Of a DNA stretch of 64,000 nt, positions 41,424 through 49,998 are shown in pieces (position 1 is the first letter of the stretch; each line of letters opens with the position of its first letter). The position numbers were made by a program, and so were the translations under genes. The notes below the pieces were generated by a model. The model ran no database searches. It saw only the letters and a program-made list of their open reading frames with translations, and was not told the DNA's origin. The DNA lies in contig JAFQOD010000013.1 in the NCBI GenBank assembly GCA_017395685.1, positions 1 to 64,000 of the forward strand, written 5' to 3'. The DNA is from Clostridia bacterium (lineage in GTDB: Bacteria; Bacillota; Clostridia; Christensenellales; Aristaeellaceae).

Positions 41424-42647
41424 ATGCGTACCATTCTGCACAGCGACTGCAATAATTTTTATGCCTCGGTGGAATGCGTGCTGCATCCGGAACTGAGGGG
41501 CAGGCCCCTGGCGGTGTGCGGCTCTCAGGAGCTGCGCCACGGCATCGTGCTGGCCAAGAATGAAAAGGCCAAGATGTACGGCATCAAGACGGGGGATGCC
41601 ATCTGGCAGGCCAGAAAAAAATGCCCGGGCCTGGAAATTATCACTCCCCATCACGGCCAATATGGGGAATTTTCCCATAAAATGCGGGAAATATACTATG
41701 ATTATACCGATCAGGTGGAGCCCTTCGGCCTGGATGAATGCTGGCTGGATGTGACGGGATGCCGGAAAAACGGGGTGCAGATTGCGGCGGAGATCCGGCG
41801 GCGGGCGAGGGCGGAACTGGGCATCACGGTATCGGTGGGGGTGAGCTTCAACAAGGTATTTGCCAAATTGGGATCAGATCTGCGCAAGCCGGACGCCACC
41901 ACCGTCATCACCCCGGAAAATTTCCGGGAAAAGCTGTGGCCCCTTCCGGCGGGGGATCTGCTCTTTGTGGGCCGGCGCACCCGGCAGGCCCTGGGGGGCA
42001 GGGGATTATATACCATCGGCGATGTGGCGAAGGCGGATGCAGGCACCCTCCGTGCCATGTTCGGAAAATCCGGGGCGGTGCTGCAGGCCTATGCCCTGGG
42101 GCTGGATGATTCCCCGGTGGCAAAAATGGGGGAATACGAGCCCCTCAAATCCATCGGCAACAGCACCACCACCGCCCGGGATATGATGAATATGGAGGAT
42201 GCCAGGGCGGTGCTCTTTGGCCTGTGCGACAGCGTGGCGGCGCGGCTTCGGGAAAACGGGGTGAAATGCAGCCTGGTGGCCCTGTGGATCCGGGATAATG
42301 CCCTCCACGGCTTTGACCGGCAGATGATGCTGCCCCTGCCCACCAATCTGAGCAGCGAATTATTTGATGCCGCCTTTTCCCTTATGCAGGCCCATTATGA
42401 CTGGCGGCGGCCCCTGCGGTCCCTGGGGGTGAGAACGGGGCATCTGATAAAGGAAACCCAGGCGGATCAGATCTGCCTGCTTTCCGGCAGGGAACGGGAA
42501 AAAAGAGAAAAGCTGGAGCGTACCATCGATGAAATCCAGGAAAAATTCGGCCATGACGCCCTGCGCCGGGCCATCCTGCTCCAGGATCCTTCCCTGGATG
42601 GAGGCGATATCAAGGGAAGACAGGGCAGCAGCCCCCTCAGGGGATAA
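41424..42647 (+). CDS. dinB: DNA polymerase IV / Y-family translesion polymerase
   Basis: The start at 41424 (MRTILHSDCNNFYASVE) is set by GGGAGG upstream; the frame extends to 41397 inside the LexA box. The 407-residue protein shows the Y-family motifs: HSDCNNFYASVE with a metal-binding Asp, SVGVSFNKVFAKLGSDLRKP, FGLDECWLD with the catalytic Asp-Glu pair, and a little-finger domain at the C-terminus. The residue after HSD is Cys-Asn-Asn rather than the usual MDCFF pattern, a variant common in Clostridia. No beta-clamp motif is obvious at the C-terminus. LexA control fits an SOS translesion role. Confidence 0.92.
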   Translation: MRTILHSDCNNFYASVECVLHPELRGRPLAVCGSQELRHGIVLAKNEKAKMYGIKTGDAIWQARKKCPGLEIITPHHGQYGEFSHKMREIYYDYTDQVEPFGLDECWLDVTGCRKNGVQIAAEIRRRARAELGITVSVGVSFNKVFAKLGSDLRKPDATTVITPENFREKLWPLPAGDLLFVGRRTRQALGGRGLYTIGDVAKADAGTLRAMFGKSGAVLQAYALGLDDSPVAKMGEYEPLKSIGNSTTTARDMMNMEDARAVLFGLCDSVAARLRENGVKCSLVALWIRDNALHGFDRQMMLPLPTNLSSELFDAAFSLMQAHYDWRRPLRSLGVRTGHLIKETQADQICLLSGREREKREKLERTIDEIQEKFGHDALRRAILLQDPSLDGGDIKGRQGSSPLRG

Positions 42648-42699
42648 GAGAAGCGACCATTCAGGGGTACTGCGGAAACAATAGATGCTTTATGCATAC

Positions 42700-42738
42700 T
42701 CCGCCGTTCTTTTGTAAAAGAGGGCGGATTTTCTTTTT
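42700..42738 (+). terminator. Rho-independent terminator of dinB
   Basis: TCCGCC pairs with GGCGGA and, inside, CTTTT with AAAAG; then TTTTCTTTTT. Confidence 0.8.
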
Positions 42739-42779
42739 CCCTGCCTTATTTCTGCCCCTATCCCGTTACAATCGGTGAA

Positions 42780-42808
42780 TTGTTTGGCGGGGAGTTTTAT
42801 GGTATACT
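42780..42808 (+). promoter_or_regulatory. Promoter of the DUF5685 gene
   Basis: TTGTTT, 17 bases, TATACT. Confidence 0.7.
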
Positions 42809-42859
42809 AATCTTAAGGATAAGAATCCCTCAATTGCGGAAAGGTAAGGATGAATTGCC

Positions 42860-43705
42860 ATGTTCGGATATATGGCGGTAAATATGACCGCCCTGTCAAA
42901 GGAAGATCAGGCCCGGTACAGAGCCTATTACTGCGGCCTGTGCCGTGCGTTGCACAGGGAATTCGGGCAGAAGGAAAGGCTGACGCTGAGCAATGATATC
43001 ACCTTCCTTGCCATCCTGCTTTCTTCCCTTTATGAACCGCAGGAAGATGTATCCTGGGCCCGCTGCCCCCTTCATCCCCTGAAAAAACGGGAATATATCA
43101 AAAATGACGCCCTTTCCTATGCCGCCGGGATGAATATACTGCTCACATATCATAAGCTGAAGGATAATCAGGCGGATGATCACAGCATGCTTTCCGGGGC
43201 GGGGGCGGGGCTGCTGAAAAGGGCCTGCCGTCGGGTGGAAAAGGCATATCCGGAGAAATGCGAAAGGGTGGCTGAATACCTGCGGCAAATATCCCATCTG
43301 GAAAAGCAGGGCAGCCGGGATGTGGACGCCCTGTGCAATCTGTCCGGCGGGATGTTGGGGGAAATTTTCGCCTGGAAGGATGACGCCTGGGCGCCCCTGA
43401 TGCGATCCATGGGGGAGGGACTGGGCCGGTTCATCTACTTTATGGACGCTTATGAGGATTATGATGCGGATGAAAAAAAGCGCCGCTTCAATCCTCTCAG
43501 GCAGCTGCATCAGCAGAAGGATTATGAGGATTTATGCCTGGATACCATGAAGATGCTGGTGGCAGAGGCCGTGGATGCCTTTGAAATGCTGCCCCTGGAA
43601 AAAGACCTTTCCATTTTACGGAATGTGATGTATACTGGTATATGGGCACATTATGCCCGCATGCATCAAGATGAGTGGAAAGAGAAGGAGCATCCGGATG
43701 AATGA
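42860..43705 (+). CDS. DUF5685-like protein
   Basis: The 281-residue protein starts [20 protein letters not shown], followed by [14 protein letters not shown] with a CxxC pair and [20 protein letters not shown]. These are the features I recall for DUF5685, a family of mostly helical proteins in Firmicutes of unknown function. Further cysteines occur at ARCPLHP. There is no signal peptide. Its last eight bases overlap the J-domain gene, and the pair recurs in related genomes, so a joint role with the J-domain protein, perhaps in assembling a metal or envelope component, is possible but speculative. Confidence 0.78.
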   Translation: MFGYMAVNMTALSKEDQARYRAYYCGLCRALHREFGQKERLTLSNDITFLAILLSSLYEPQEDVSWARCPLHPLKKREYIKNDALSYAAGMNILLTYHKLKDNQADDHSMLSGAGAGLLKRACRRVEKAYPEKCERVAEYLRQISHLEKQGSRDVDALCNLSGGMLGEIFAWKDDAWAPLMRSMGEGLGRFIYFMDAYEDYDADEKKRRFNPLRQLHQQKDYEDLCLDTMKMLVAEAVDAFEMLPLEKDLSILRNVMYTGIWAHYARMHQDEWKEKEHPDE

Positions 43706-44414
43706 TCCCTTTCAGGTTCTGGGAATTTCCTCCTCCGCATCGGAGGATGAAATCAAACAGGCCTATAGAAAACTGGCGAAGAAATATCATCCCGATCTGA
43801 ACCCCGGCGATGCCAATGCCGAGGCCAAGATGAAGGAAATCAATGAGGCCTATACCCAGGCCATCAAAATGAAGAAGGGCGGCTATACCGGCCAGTCGGG
43901 CACTTACGGCGGCTATCAGCAGCGCCAGAATCCCTACGGCAATCAGGGAAATCCTTATGGCCAGCAATGGAATCCCTTCGGCTTTGGCGGTTTTGGCACC
44001 TATCAGCAGCGCCGCCCCTATGACAATCCCCATCAGCAATCCGGTCACACCTATCAGAATGCCGAATTGCAGGCGGCCAGCGATTATATCCGCACCGGCC
44101 GGTACCAGGAGGCCCTCAATCTGCTGGGCAGCATTTCCACCCATGACGCCCCCTGGCATGCCCTCAATGCCTTGGCCAATATGGGCATCGGCAACCGGGT
44201 GGCCGCCCTCAACAGCGCCCGTCAGGCAGTGCAGATGGATCCCGGCAATCTGGAATACAGAAGAATTCTGGAGCAATTGGAATACGGCGCCCGGGGATAT
44301 CAGCAGGCGGGGGGCTTCGGAGATATCCGCAGCCTGGTCTGCTCCAATCCCTGCCTGACCTGCTGCCTGGTCAATTCCATGCTCAATTGCTGCTGCCGCT
44401 TCGGGCGGTGCTGA
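43698..44414 (+). CDS. J-domain (DnaJ-like) protein with a Cys-rich tail
   Basis: The start at 43698 ([20 protein letters not shown]) has AAGGAG seven bases upstream, inside the previous gene. Residues 1-65 are a J domain with the HPD motif ([10 protein letters not shown]), which stimulates DnaK ATPase. A Gly/Gln/Tyr/Asn-rich linker follows (about residues 75-130), then a TPR-like helical pair ([34 protein letters not shown]). The C-terminus is Cys-rich: [12 protein letters not shown] ... CCCRFGRC, nine cysteines in about 24 residues. It lacks the zinc-finger and substrate domains of true DnaJ, so it is a specialised co-chaperone. Confidence 0.88.
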   Translation: MNDPFQVLGISSSASEDEIKQAYRKLAKKYHPDLNPGDANAEAKMKEINEAYTQAIKMKKGGYTGQSGTYGGYQQRQNPYGNQGNPYGQQWNPFGFGGFGTYQQRRPYDNPHQQSGHTYQNAELQAASDYIRTGRYQEALNLLGSISTHDAPWHALNALANMGIGNRVAALNSARQAVQMDPGNLEYRRILEQLEYGARGYQQAGGFGDIRSLVCSNPCLTCCLVNSMLNCCCRFGRC

Positions 44415-44440
44415 TCCTGATGAAACGGAGAGAATGATCA

Positions 44441-44854
44441 ATGACCTTTTTTCAGAAAATGCGCGTTCGATTGGCCCGGTTTATGCAGGGTCGAAACGGG
44501 GCGGATCATCTGGCCAACTGCACGCTGCTTCTGGGCCTTGCCTTTGCCATTCTGGATATGTTTTTGCATACCGGCGTTATCGGCCTGATCGGGCTTATCC
44601 TGTACGGATACACCCTTTTCCGCATGTTTTCCCGGAACAGGGGCAAGCGGATGCGGGAAAATCAGAAATATCTTTCCATTACCGACACCATCCGCACCAA
44701 ATGCCGCCAGTTCATCCAGCGGCAGAAAAACCGCAAGCAATATAAGTATTTCAAATGCCCCAAATGCCGGGCATTGCTCCGGCTGACCCGGGGCTGCGGC
44801 CAGGTGAATGTGACCTGCGCCCGCTGCAAGCATGAATTTTCCCAGAAGGCCTGA
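44441..44854 (+). CDS. Small membrane protein with a zinc ribbon
   Basis: The 137-residue protein has two hydrophobic helices (about residues 25-42 and 45-60) and then a basic linker (RQKNRKQYKYFKC). It ends in a four-cysteine zinc ribbon: CPKCRALLRLTRGCGQVNVTC followed by ARC. The zinc-ribbon form YFKCPxCxxxLRxPRGKGxxxxxCxxC is widespread in Clostridia with no known role. The start is preceded by AACGGAGAGAATGATCA. It follows the J-domain gene by 26 bases and is the last gene before a terminator, so the three genes likely form one operon. Confidence 0.8.
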   Translation: MTFFQKMRVRLARFMQGRNGADHLANCTLLLGLAFAILDMFLHTGVIGLIGLILYGYTLFRMFSRNRGKRMRENQKYLSITDTIRTKCRQFIQRQKNRKQYKYFKCPKCRALLRLTRGCGQVNVTCARCKHEFSQKA

Positions 44855-44869
44855 TCCGATGCCATCCAT

Positions 44870-44896
44870 TGCCTGCCTGCCGGCAGGCATTTTTTT
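44870..44896 (+). terminator. Rho-independent terminator
   Basis: TGCCTGC pairs with GCAGGCA, then TTTTTTT. Confidence 0.88.
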
Positions 44897-44934
44897 GCTG
44901 AGATTATCTGAGAAAAATGCAATCTGATTTAAAG

Positions 44935-44963
44935 TTGACTAAAATGGATTGAAGAATTATAAT
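44935..44963 (+). promoter_or_regulatory. Promoter of the arsR-ABC operon
   Basis: TTGACT, 17 bases, TATAAT; about 28 bases before the GTG start. Confidence 0.88.
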
Positions 44964-44990
44964 ATGATTTGTCAGAGAGGAGGAAAGAAA

Positions 44991-45362
44991 GTGGATGCAA
45001 AAATCCTCAAGGCATTGGGGGATCCCAAGCGGTTCTTGCTGCTGCAGCTGATGAGCCAGCGGGGATACTGTGTGGGGGCTCTGGCCCATGCCAGCGGTTT
45101 ATCCGAATCCTCCGTTTCCCAGCATCTGAAAATCCTGCGGGAGGCAGGATTGGTCTATGGGGTGAAGCGGGGATACTATACCCATTACTGTGTGGATAAG
45201 GAGGCCCTGGGCCGTATCATTGATGAATTGAATCAGATGCGCTCCATCCGGCGCAAGCCCTGCGAAGGCCCCTTCTATGGCTGCCCGGAGGCGGAATACA
45301 TCCAGTGCCGGGCCTATGTACCCCCTGAAAAACGAATGAAGGAAGAAGAAAATTTATGCTGA
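44991..45362 (+). CDS. ArsR-family winged-helix regulator
   Basis: The GTG at 44991 has GAGGAGG seven bases upstream; an open TTG at 44949 overlaps the promoter. The 123-residue protein is an ArsR/SmtB-type winged helix: ILKALGDPKRFLLLQLM, then SGLSESSVSQHLKILREAGL and YYTHYCVDKEALGRI. Beyond the winged helix is a tail with three cysteines (KPCEGPFYGCPEAEYIQC), and two more occur at GYCVG and HYC. This distribution could bind a thiophilic metal, but it does not match a standard ArsR site I know. It overlaps the ABC exporter gene by seven bases, so it probably controls that exporter. Confidence 0.87.
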   Translation: MDAKILKALGDPKRFLLLQLMSQRGYCVGALAHASGLSESSVSQHLKILREAGLVYGVKRGYYTHYCVDKEALGRIIDELNQMRSIRRKPCEGPFYGCPEAEYIQCRAYVPPEKRMKEEENLC

Positions 45363-47089
45363 AGAGATTTATCCAGTATTATAAGCCCCATAAGAAAATG
45401 CTGACGCTGGATCTGCTGGCCTCCCTGATCATTTCCATCATCGGCATGGTGTATCCCATCGTGACGAGGAATATGCTGAATGTGTATATCCCCGGCAAAA
45501 TGTATAACGCCATTGTGATTGCCGGCGTGGTGGTGTTGGTGCTGTATGTGGCGCGGATGCTGCTGAGATATTTTGTGCAGTATTACGGCCATGTGATTGG
45601 TGTGAAGATGCAATCCCAGATGCGCCAGGATCTGTTCGGCCATCTGGAAAAGCTGCCCTTCAGCTTTTTTGACAATCATGAAACCGGCCGGATTATGACC
45701 CGCATTACCTCCGACCTGTTTGAAGTATGTGAACTGGCCCATCACGGCCCGGAAAATCTGCTGATTTCTTCGGTGATGATCATCCTTTCCTTTATTTATC
45801 TGATGACCATCGATCCGATCCTCACCCTGATTGTATTTGCCTGTGTGCCCATTCTGGTATTTGTTACCATTCATTTCCGCAAGCCCATGCGTCAGGCATT
45901 TGATGACCGCAGAAAGAGCAATGCCACCATCAATGCCGCCGTGGAAAGCAGCGTTACCGGTATCCGGGTTACCAAGGCCTATACCAATTCCCAGCGGGAA
46001 GTGGAACGGTTCAGCGAAGGGGATAAGCAATTTGTGGATTCCTCCCGCAGGGCTTATAAGGCCATGGCCAAATTCCATTCCTCCACTTCCTTTGTGGCGG
46101 ATATCTTCAATGTATTCATCCTGATCGCCGGCGGCCTGTTTTTGTATGCCGGGCGCATTGAATTCGGCGATTATTCTGCCTTTGTGGTATCGGTCAATCT
46201 GTTTATCGGGCCGGTGAATACCCTGATCGGCTTTATGGAGCAGTTCCAGAACGGCGTCAGCGGCTTCAAGCGCTTTGTGGAAATCATGGATGAGCCGGTA
46301 GAAGAGGAAGCGCCCGATGCAGAGGAACTGGAAGATGTGGAAGGCGTGATCGAATTCAAAAATGTGACCTACGCCTATGATCCTTCCAAGGAAGTGCTGC
46401 ATGATGTCAATCTGCGGCTGGAAAAGGGCAGGAAGCTGGCATTGGTCGGCCCCTCCGGCGGCGGCAAAACTACTCTTTGCCATCTGCTCCCCAATTTCTA
46501 TCATCTGCAGGAAGCGGATGGAACCATCCTGATCGACGGCAAGGATATCCGTTCCCTCACCCTCAATTCCATCCGCCGCAATATCGGTATCGTGCAGCAG
46601 GATGTATTCCTGTTCGTGGGCACCATCCGGGATAATATCCTCTACGGCCGCCCCGATGCCACTGAAGAAGAGATGATTGAGGCTGCCCGGCGGGCCAACA
46701 TCCATGATTATGTGATGACCCTGGAAAAGGGCTATGATACCGAGATCGGTGAGCGGGGCGTGAAGCTCTCCGGCGGTCAGAAGCAGCGGCTGAGCATTGC
46801 CCGGGTATTCCTGAAGGATCCTGCCATCCTGATCCTGGATGAGGCCACCTCCGCCCTGGATAATACCACCGAAGTGCTGATCCAGCAGGCCTTGGATGAA
46901 CTGTGTAAGGGCCGTACCACCATGGTGGTGGCCCATCGCCTTTCCACCATACGCAATGCAGATGAAATTGCCGTCGTTATGAACGGACGCATTACTGAAC
47001 GGGGAACCCACGAGGAATTGATGGCCAATGCCGGCACGTACCGGGATCTGTATGCCCTGCAGTTCAGGGATAATGATGTATTCGAATAA
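45356..47089 (+). CDS. ABC exporter, fused membrane and ATPase domains
   Basis: The 577-residue half-transporter has six membrane helices in residues about 15-310. The nucleotide-binding domain follows, with Walker A GPSGGGKTT, Q-loop IVQQDVFLF, signature LSGGQKQR, Walker B ILILDEATSALD and the H-loop VVAHRLST. This is the MsbA/LmrA-type architecture used for drugs, lipids or peptides, and two copies would dimerise. The neighbouring ArsR regulator suggests the substrate is sensed as a metal or small toxic molecule, but no substrate-specific motif is visible. The ATG overlaps the arsR stop. Confidence 0.93.
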   Translation: MLKRFIQYYKPHKKMLTLDLLASLIISIIGMVYPIVTRNMLNVYIPGKMYNAIVIAGVVVLVLYVARMLLRYFVQYYGHVIGVKMQSQMRQDLFGHLEKLPFSFFDNHETGRIMTRITSDLFEVCELAHHGPENLLISSVMIILSFIYLMTIDPILTLIVFACVPILVFVTIHFRKPMRQAFDDRRKSNATINAAVESSVTGIRVTKAYTNSQREVERFSEGDKQFVDSSRRAYKAMAKFHSSTSFVADIFNVFILIAGGLFLYAGRIEFGDYSAFVVSVNLFIGPVNTLIGFMEQFQNGVSGFKRFVEIMDEPVEEEAPDAEELEDVEGVIEFKNVTYAYDPSKEVLHDVNLRLEKGRKLALVGPSGGGKTTLCHLLPNFYHLQEADGTILIDGKDIRSLTLNSIRRNIGIVQQDVFLFVGTIRDNILYGRPDATEEEMIEAARRANIHDYVMTLEKGYDTEIGERGVKLSGGQKQRLSIARVFLKDPAILILDEATSALDNTTEVLIQQALDELCKGRTTMVVAHRLSTIRNADEIAVVMNGRITERGTHEELMANAGTYRDLYALQFRDNDVFE

Positions 47090-47120
47090 GAAAATCATCG
47101 GTGATTTCTCATGATTTTCT
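47089..47120 (+). terminator. AT-rich hairpin after the ABC exporter gene
   Basis: AGAAAATCAT (starting at the last base of the stop codon) pairs perfectly with ATGATTTTCT. No T run follows, so termination is uncertain. Confidence 0.4.
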
Positions 47121-47206
47121 AATCAAAAGCCCTCTTTTCCTTTTATTTTCCGGCGTTATACTGTGATCGAAATCAAGAAAACGGTAAGATTGCCGGGGAG
47201 GATTGA

Positions 47207-47713
47207 ATGATGGATCATTATGAAATGGTGGAAAAGCTGCGCCAGAAGGCCAATGTAAGCTATGAAGATGCAAAGGCGGCCCTGGAGGCAGCGGACTGGG
47301 ATATGCTGGATGCGCTGATCCTGCTGGAAAGCCAGGGCAAGGTAAAGGATGCCCCGGGCGGCAAGGAATACACCACCCAGGAGCCGGAGGATACCGGCTG
47401 GAAGGTATATACCGACAGCGATTTTCGCCGGGGCATGAAGCGGCTGTGGAAATTCATCTGCATGCTGGTGCGCAAGGGCAATGCCAACAGCTTTGTGATC
47501 AGCAACCGAAACAAGGAAGAAATCCTTTCCATGCCGGTAACGGTGCTGGTCATCCTGTTTTTCTGCATCTGGCCTCTTTCCATGATCGGCCTGATTGTGG
47601 GATTGTTTGTGGGCGGCCGATACAGCTTCCGGGGCCCCGATTCCAGCCAGCGTATGAATGACGCCATGAACCGGGCGGCGGATATGGCCCAGGGCGATGA
47701 TGAGAAAAGATAA
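47207..47713 (+). CDS. UBA-like/DUF4342 membrane protein
   Basis: The 168-residue product begins with a UBA-like three-helix domain (KLRQKANVSYEDAKAALEAA, then DMLDALILLESQG), related to the EF-Ts N-terminal fold. It ends with a region of two membrane segments (VTVLVILFFCIWPLSMIGLI ...) preceded by NSFVISNRNKEEILSMP. The combination matches DUF4342 proteins of Firmicutes. GGGGAGG lies five bases before the ATG at 47207 and eight before that at 47210. It is followed at 69 bases by a two-component system, and similar proteins often accompany one. The function is unknown. Confidence 0.78.
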   Translation: MMDHYEMVEKLRQKANVSYEDAKAALEAADWDMLDALILLESQGKVKDAPGGKEYTTQEPEDTGWKVYTDSDFRRGMKRLWKFICMLVRKGNANSFVISNRNKEEILSMPVTVLVILFFCIWPLSMIGLIVGLFVGGRYSFRGPDSSQRMNDAMNRAADMAQGDDEKR

Positions 47714-47782
47714 AAAATCCGGGCGGGAGGGCCTGCGCTTGGGCTGCTCCCGTTCCTGATTTTTGGATGGGATTGTGAAAAT

Positions 47783-48463
47783 ATGGCAAGAATTTTGCTG
47801 ATCGAGGATGAGGAAAAGCTGGCCCGGTTCATCGAGCTGGAATTGGTGCATGAGGGTTATCAGGTGGAAAAGGCGCTGGATGGCCGCACCGGGCTGGAAT
47901 TGGCAGAGCAGGGAAACTGGGATCTGATGCTGCTGGATATTATGCTGCCCGGTATCAGCGGGCTGGAAGTGCTCCGCCGCATCCGGAAAAGCTTTTCCCG
48001 GCCGGTCATTATCCTTACCGCCAGGGATGCGGTGATGGATAAGGTGACGGGCCTGGATATGGGGGCAGATGATTATATTACCAAGCCCTTTTCCATCGAA
48101 GAATTGCTGGCCCGTATCCGGGTGGCGCTGCGCAAGCAGTCAAGGCAGGCAGAGGATGAAAAATTGCTTTCCTGCGGCGATCTTTCCATCGATATTTCCC
48201 GGCATCTGGTCATGCGGAACGGCAGGGAGATTGCCCTGACCGGCAGGGAATTTGCGCTGCTGCAGTATTTTATGGAAAATAAAACATTGGTGCTTACCCG
48301 GGAGCAGGTATTGGAAAAGGTATGGGGATATGCCTATGCCGGGGAAACCAATGTGGTGGATGTGTATGTGCGCTATCTGCGCAATAAAATGGATGATCCC
48401 TTTGAAAAGAAATTGCTGCACACCGTCCGGGGCGTGGGCTATGTGCTGAGGGAGGAAAAATGA
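47783..48463 (+). CDS. OmpR-family response regulator
   Basis: The 226-residue protein has a receiver domain (ILLIEDEEKLAR, phosphoacceptor Asp52 in LMLLDIMLP, conserved Thr in ILTARDA, Lys in DYITKPFS) and a C-terminal OmpR-type winged helix (ALTGREFALLQYFMENKTLV ... VDVYVRYLRNKM ... HTVRGVGYVLR). The ribosome site is weak (GTGAAAAT). It overlaps the histidine kinase gene as ATGA, so the two form a classical two-component pair. The signal and targets are unknown. Confidence 0.95.
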   Translation: MARILLIEDEEKLARFIELELVHEGYQVEKALDGRTGLELAEQGNWDLMLLDIMLPGISGLEVLRRIRKSFSRPVIILTARDAVMDKVTGLDMGADDYITKPFSIEELLARIRVALRKQSRQAEDEKLLSCGDLSIDISRHLVMRNGREIALTGREFALLQYFMENKTLVLTREQVLEKVWGYAYAGETNVVDVYVRYLRNKMDDPFEKKLLHTVRGVGYVLREEK

Positions 48464-49734
48464 GCCAGGATCGCAGGATGAGCTCCCTTGCCCGGCGGAT
48501 GAACCGCAGCTGGTTTTTCCGGCTGCTGTTGATTCTTCTTACAGTGGATGTGCTGCTTGCTGCCATGCTGACAGGCGGCTTCTGCTGGGATGCGGAAAAA
48601 GATGCCCGGGAAGCAGGGAAAAAAATTACCCAGAGGCAGCTTGTCTGGGATAAGGAATTGCCTGTCTGGAAGCGATTGGATGCGGTTTCCTATTCCTTTT
48701 CAATGGACGGGGAGGAGCCTGTTGTCGTTTCCAATCCGGAATACTTCAAGGCCGTGCGGCTGATGATGCGGGTATTATTGATTGCTGAAATCATGATTCT
48801 CATCGGTCAGTATCATGGGGGCAAGCGGCGGGCCAAGCGGCTGCTGGCGCCCCTGGAAAAGATGGCCTATACTGCCCAGGAATTGAGCCGGTCCCGCTTC
48901 AATCCGGAGAAGCTGCATCATCTGGAGGATGTGATTGCCACCGTCAGTCCTACGAATCCGGAGGTAAAGCTGAAAACCGGGGATCAGGAACTGCAGGGGC
49001 TGGAAAAAGCGATCAACGATCTGCTGGCCCGGATGCAGGAAAGCTATCGGCAGCAGAGCCGCTTTGTATCCGATGCTTCCCATGAATTGCGAACGCCCAT
49101 TGCCGTGATTCAGGGATATGCGGATATGCTCAGCCGCTGGGGAAAATCGGACGAAAAGGTGCTGGAGGAGGGCATTGCCGCCATCCAGGGTGAATCTGCC
49201 CATATGAAAACGCTGATTGAGCAATTGCTGTTCCTGGCCCGGGGGGATAGCGGCCGCAATCAGGTGGAGATGGCGCAAATGGATCTTTCCGAAATGATCC
49301 GGGAGGTATTTGAGGAATCCCGGATGATCCATGAGAACAGAAACTGGCAGTGCCAGGCGGAAGGAAAGATCATGGTGCAGGGGGATCGGGCCATGCTGAA
49401 GCAGACCGCCCGGATCCTGATCGATAATGCAGTGAAATATACAGCGGAGGGGGATAAGATTACCCTCCGTTCCCGGTATAAGGAGGGTACGCCCTGCTTC
49501 GAAGTGCAGGATAACGGCATCGGCATCAAGGAAGAGGATATGAATCATATTTTTGATCGCTTCTTCCGGGCGGATCCGGCCCGCACCCGGGCAAACGGCG
49601 GCACCGGCCTGGGCCTTTCCATCGCCAAATGGATTGTGGAGCGGCACGGGGGATATTTTGATATTTTCTCCCGGGAGGAATTCGGCACCCGCATCGGCGT
49701 GGTACTGCCTCAGGAAGATGGGAGCGAGAAATAA
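48460..49734 (+). CDS. Sensor histidine kinase, partner of the OmpR-type regulator
   Basis: The 424-residue kinase has two membrane helices (about residues 20-42 and 100-117) flanking a short extracytoplasmic segment of about 55 residues. A HAMP-like linker, a dimerisation domain with the phosphoacceptor His208 in SDASHELRTP, and an ATPase domain follow: N-box ILIDNAVKYT, G1 EVQDNGIGI, F-box DRFFRADPA, G2 GGTGLGLSI. GGAGG lies four bases before the ATG. The small sensor loop suggests detection of a membrane-associated or small signal; the ligand is unknown. Confidence 0.94.
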   Translation: MSQDRRMSSLARRMNRSWFFRLLLILLTVDVLLAAMLTGGFCWDAEKDAREAGKKITQRQLVWDKELPVWKRLDAVSYSFSMDGEEPVVVSNPEYFKAVRLMMRVLLIAEIMILIGQYHGGKRRAKRLLAPLEKMAYTAQELSRSRFNPEKLHHLEDVIATVSPTNPEVKLKTGDQELQGLEKAINDLLARMQESYRQQSRFVSDASHELRTPIAVIQGYADMLSRWGKSDEKVLEEGIAAIQGESAHMKTLIEQLLFLARGDSGRNQVEMAQMDLSEMIREVFEESRMIHENRNWQCQAEGKIMVQGDRAMLKQTARILIDNAVKYTAEGDKITLRSRYKEGTPCFEVQDNGIGIKEEDMNHIFDRFFRADPARTRANGGTGLGLSIAKWIVERHGGYFDIFSREEFGTRIGVVLPQEDGSEK

Positions 49735-49735
49735 T

Positions 49736-49772
49736 GCGGGAGGATGCTTTTGAGCCAAAAGCACCCTCCCGC
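49736..49772 (+). terminator. Hairpin after the kinase gene
   Basis: GCGGGAGG-TGCTTTT pairs with AAAAGCA-CCTCCCGC, with one bulged A and an unpaired C. The next bases repeat ACCCTCCCG and are not T-rich. Confidence 0.5.
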
Positions 49773-49944
49773 ACCCTCCCGAAAAGCAATTCGGGATATT
49801 GCATGGATGACGATGATTCTTTTCTCCCCGTGATTCATTGCAGAATCGGAAGATGGTGAGGAAATGACAGTTTTTGCGGCACTGGGAAGAGAGAAGAATG
49901 AACGGTGAATAGAAAAATTCAGAAAGAATTTTCTTTGGGAGAAC

Positions 49945-49984
49945 GCGAGAGGGCCTTTCTTTTTTAAAAGAAAGGCCCTCTCGC
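49945..49984. terminator. Long perfect hairpin, probably the sigH terminator
   Basis: A 19-bp perfect stem (GCGAGAGGGCCTTTCTTTT against its inverse copy) with a two-base loop, 14 bases past the sigH stop. The arms themselves hold the T runs, so it could work in both directions. The rest of 49735-49998 shows only the other hairpin. Confidence 0.6.
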
Positions 49985-49998
49985 AATATTTATATACA

